The notes under the pieces were generated by a model. It did no database searches. It was not told the origin of the DNA and worked only from the letters and a program-made list of their open reading frames with translations. 6,556 nucleotides of DNA from Candidatus Nitrosopumilus sp. (GTDB lineage: Archaea; Thermoproteota; Nitrososphaeria; Nitrososphaerales; Nitrosopumilaceae): positions 1-6,556 of the forward strand of contig JAOUAY010000071.1 in assembly GCA_029860565.1 (NCBI GenBank). Direction: 5' to 3'. A program made the position numbers and the translations under genes. Below, in pieces: positions 5,427-6,556 of this stretch; position 1 is the stretch's first letter, and each line of letters starts with the position of its first letter.

Positions 5427-5435
5427 CTAGTTATT
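5422..5435. repeat. 14-bp perfect palindrome across the convergent gene junction
   Basis: AATAACTAGTTATT spans the junction where the dehydrogenase stop (TAA 5424-5426) directly abuts the methyltransferase stop (TAG on the - strand, 5429-5427). The symmetry provides stops in several frames on both strands. It has no room for a hairpin loop, so it is probably not a classical terminator. Confidence 0.5.
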
Positions 5436-5969
5436 AGTAGATTCTACAAGAATTAATTCTTCAAAGAAAAGTTTCTTTTTAGCTATTATTCGGGTTTTTA
5501 AGCCTAATTTTTGAGCATAATCAATCAATTTTTGATAGTTTGACAGAGAGGATGTTACAAAAATAAATTTAGCATTTTTTGCCATATTATCAATTACAGA
5601 ATCAAATATTTTTTTAGGAATTTCAAACCCTTCAGCACCACCATCAGTGGCAACATCTAAAATTCCATCAGTTGCAAGATAAGGTAAATTGCACACTATA
5701 AAATCAAATTTTATTTTTAACGCATCTGAACCGTTACAACAAACGAGATTGTTTGTTTTGTAAGTTTGATGTTTTAAGACCTCACAATTAATATCAGTTC
5801 CAACTACAAACAAAAAATTCTCTGAAAGTAATTTTGTCAAATATCCTGAACCACTTCCAACATCTAAAGCAAAATTTCCTTTTTCATTTTTAATATTATC
5901 GACCATGAAAAAAGTATCCTCAGAAGGAGTATACTCATCATTTTTCAAGTATTTGCTTTGCAAGGGCAA
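5427..5969 (-). CDS. HEMK2/Mtq2-like protein glutamine methyltransferase
   Basis: This 180-aa class I methyltransferase has the archaeal/eukaryotic HEMK2 (Mtq2) layout: the N-terminal signature YTPSEDTFFMVD (13-24), motif I ALDVGSGSGYLTKLL (34-48), GTDIN (57-61) and the catalytic NLPY (94-97), a variant of NPPY. It lacks the extra N-terminal domain of bacterial PrmC, and its length fits HEMK2. By family, it should methylate the Gln of the GGQ motif in release factor aRF1, usually with Trm112 as partner; that is family knowledge, not shown here. It begins at TTG 5969 inside the end of ksgA (32-nt overlap), with AGGAG 9 nt upstream. The ksgA-hemK order is a recurrent archaeal arrangement. Its stop abuts the convergent dehydrogenase gene with no spacer. 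Confidence 0.85.
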   Translation of the reverse strand: MPLQSKYLKNDEYTPSEDTFFMVDNIKNEKGNFALDVGSGSGYLTKLLSENFLFVVGTDINCEVLKHQTYKTNNLVCCNGSDALKIKFDFIVCNLPYLATDGILDVATDGGAEGFEIPKKIFDSVIDNMAKNAKFIFVTSSLSNYQKLIDYAQKLGLKTRIIAKKKLFFEELILVESTNN

Positions 5970-6556
5970 TTATTTCATCTCCTGAAAGATCATCTACTCG
6001 TTTATCCATTACAGTTTCTTTATTAAATTGCTTTAGAATGTTTTTAACAGTTTTTCGCCTATATGAAAAAATTTTGTTAATTGTTTGAATTAGTTCTTTT
6101 GCTACATTATTTCTTTTAACTATTTTTAATATTACAGAATCAACTTTGGGGGGAGGAGAAAAATTATTTTTCCCAACTTTAGATATAGGTGTAATTTCAA
6201 ATGCATGAGTTGCAATAATACTAATTGCTTTTCTTTTCTTTGATGATTTTGCAAGTAATTTATCAGCAAATTCTTTTTGAACCATAATCACACCATGAGA
6301 AAAAGAAGTTTGTGCAAGCCACTCAATTGCATCCTTACTCTTAGAATAGGGGAGATTAGATACAAAAATAGAAAAAAGGTCTTTTTTCTTAAAACCATCA
6401 CCTGACTTTAAGATCAAATTGTCTAAATTAGAAAATTCAGATTTTGCTTTATTGACAAGTTTTTCATCAACATCTACTGAGATTACTTTATTGGCATTCT
6501 GACATAGTAAAGGAGTTAAAATTCCCAATCCAGTTCCAATCTCAAATACGGTGTCT
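5938..6556 (-). CDS. ksgA: 16S rRNA adenine dimethyltransferase KsgA/Dim1 (5' part cut off)
   Basis: The gene runs off the right edge; 205 residues are visible, ending at TGA 5940-5938. It starts in the middle of motif I (DTVFEIGTGLGILT), so a TTG at 6528 is internal and not the true start. Further blocks are the end of strand 2 (VISVDVDEKLV), a motif-III-like SGDGF, motif IV SNLPYSKS, the family-typical MVQKEFADKLLA, FSPPPKVDS and the C-terminal FSYRRKTVKNILKQF. The enzyme dimethylates two adjacent adenosines in the 3'-terminal hairpin loop of 16S rRNA during small-subunit maturation. About 30-40 N-terminal residues should lie outside the window. It overlaps the HEMK2-like gene by 32 nt, indicating one operon for translation-related methylation. 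In archaea this pair often follows rpl21e and rpoF. Confidence 0.93.
   Translation of the reverse strand, partial: DTVFEIGTGLGILTPLLCQNANKVISVDVDEKLVNKAKSEFSNLDNLILKSGDGFKKKDLFSIFVSNLPYSKSKDAIEWLAQTSFSHGVIMVQKEFADKLLAKSSKKRKAISIIATHAFEITPISKVGKNNFSPPPKVDSVILKIVKRNNVAKELIQTINKIFSYRRKTVKNILKQFNKETVMDKRVDDLSGDEIIALAKQILEK
5979..5983 (-). promoter_or_regulatory. Shine-Dalgarno site inside ksgA that sets the HEMK2 start
   Basis: On the - strand AGGAG (within CAGGAGATG) lies 9 nt before TTG 5969. Later in-frame TTG codons (5963, 5948) would be 15 or more nt away, so this site supports TTG 5969 as the start and reinitiation or internal entry within the ksgA message. Confidence 0.55.

Noticed and set aside
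6526..6528. TTG as start of the ksgA frame
   Set aside because: The frame continues upstream through the SAM motif I (VFEIGTGLG) to the window edge, so the gene is 5'-truncated by the window.
1..6556. Mobile element, CRISPR array, toxin-antitoxin or phage genes
   Set aside because: No transposase, integrase, direct-repeat array, terminal inverted repeats or attachment-site duplication beside the tRNA was seen within the window.

Overview
The window looks like chromosomal DNA from a mesophilic, AT-rich archaeon, most likely an ammonia-oxidising Nitrososphaerota (Thaumarchaeota) of the Nitrosopumilus type. The reasons are the archaeal ksgA/dim1 plus HEMK2-type methyltransferase gene pair, several genes that appear leaderless with a TATA-like box about 25-30 nt before the start codon, frequent TTG starts, a type II tRNA-Ser with discriminator G and an encoded CCA, and many very small zinc-ribbon, coiled-coil and membrane proteins. 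The lineage is inferred from style; there is no marker gene such as amoA here.

Layout. Positions 1-704 (+ strand) hold the possible tail of an upstream gene, a 79-aa two-helix membrane protein with a CxxCxxxC cluster, a 55-aa single-helix membrane protein not predicted by length-limited gene calling, and a stretch (517-671) that looks like broken coding sequence. At 705-1577 (- strand) is a class I SAM methyltransferase with an N-terminal Trm112-like zinc ribbon. Divergent from it, at 1674-3692 (+), is a tightly coupled pair: a 399-aa protein with a degenerate zincin-like signature, then a SirB1-type transglutaminase-fold/TPR protein.

Convergent to that pair, on the - strand at 3689-4216, are a 56-aa coiled-coil protein, a 53-aa zinc ribbon protein (its true frame differs from the longest ORF there) and tRNA-Ser(GCU). 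Each has its own TATA-like box. The divergent region 4217-4394 separates the tRNA from an isocitrate/isopropylmalate-dehydrogenase family enzyme (4395-5426, +) that best fits isocitrate dehydrogenase but has unusual coenzyme and metal-site residues. The end of that gene abuts, with zero spacing, a convergent - strand operon that runs off the right edge: ksgA/dim1 (partial) followed by an Mtq2/HEMK2-like protein methyltransferase, overlapping by 32 nt.

Functionally the right end serves translation (rRNA dimethylation, probable release-factor methylation, a tRNA gene) with one central-carbon enzyme. The middle pair is of unknown role but combines two peptidase-related folds whose classical catalytic residues look altered. 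No mobile element, CRISPR array or phage gene is visible, and I see no clearly new system. The best leads are the zincin-like/SirB1 pair, the disrupted membrane-protein locus, and the small genes hidden in other frames.
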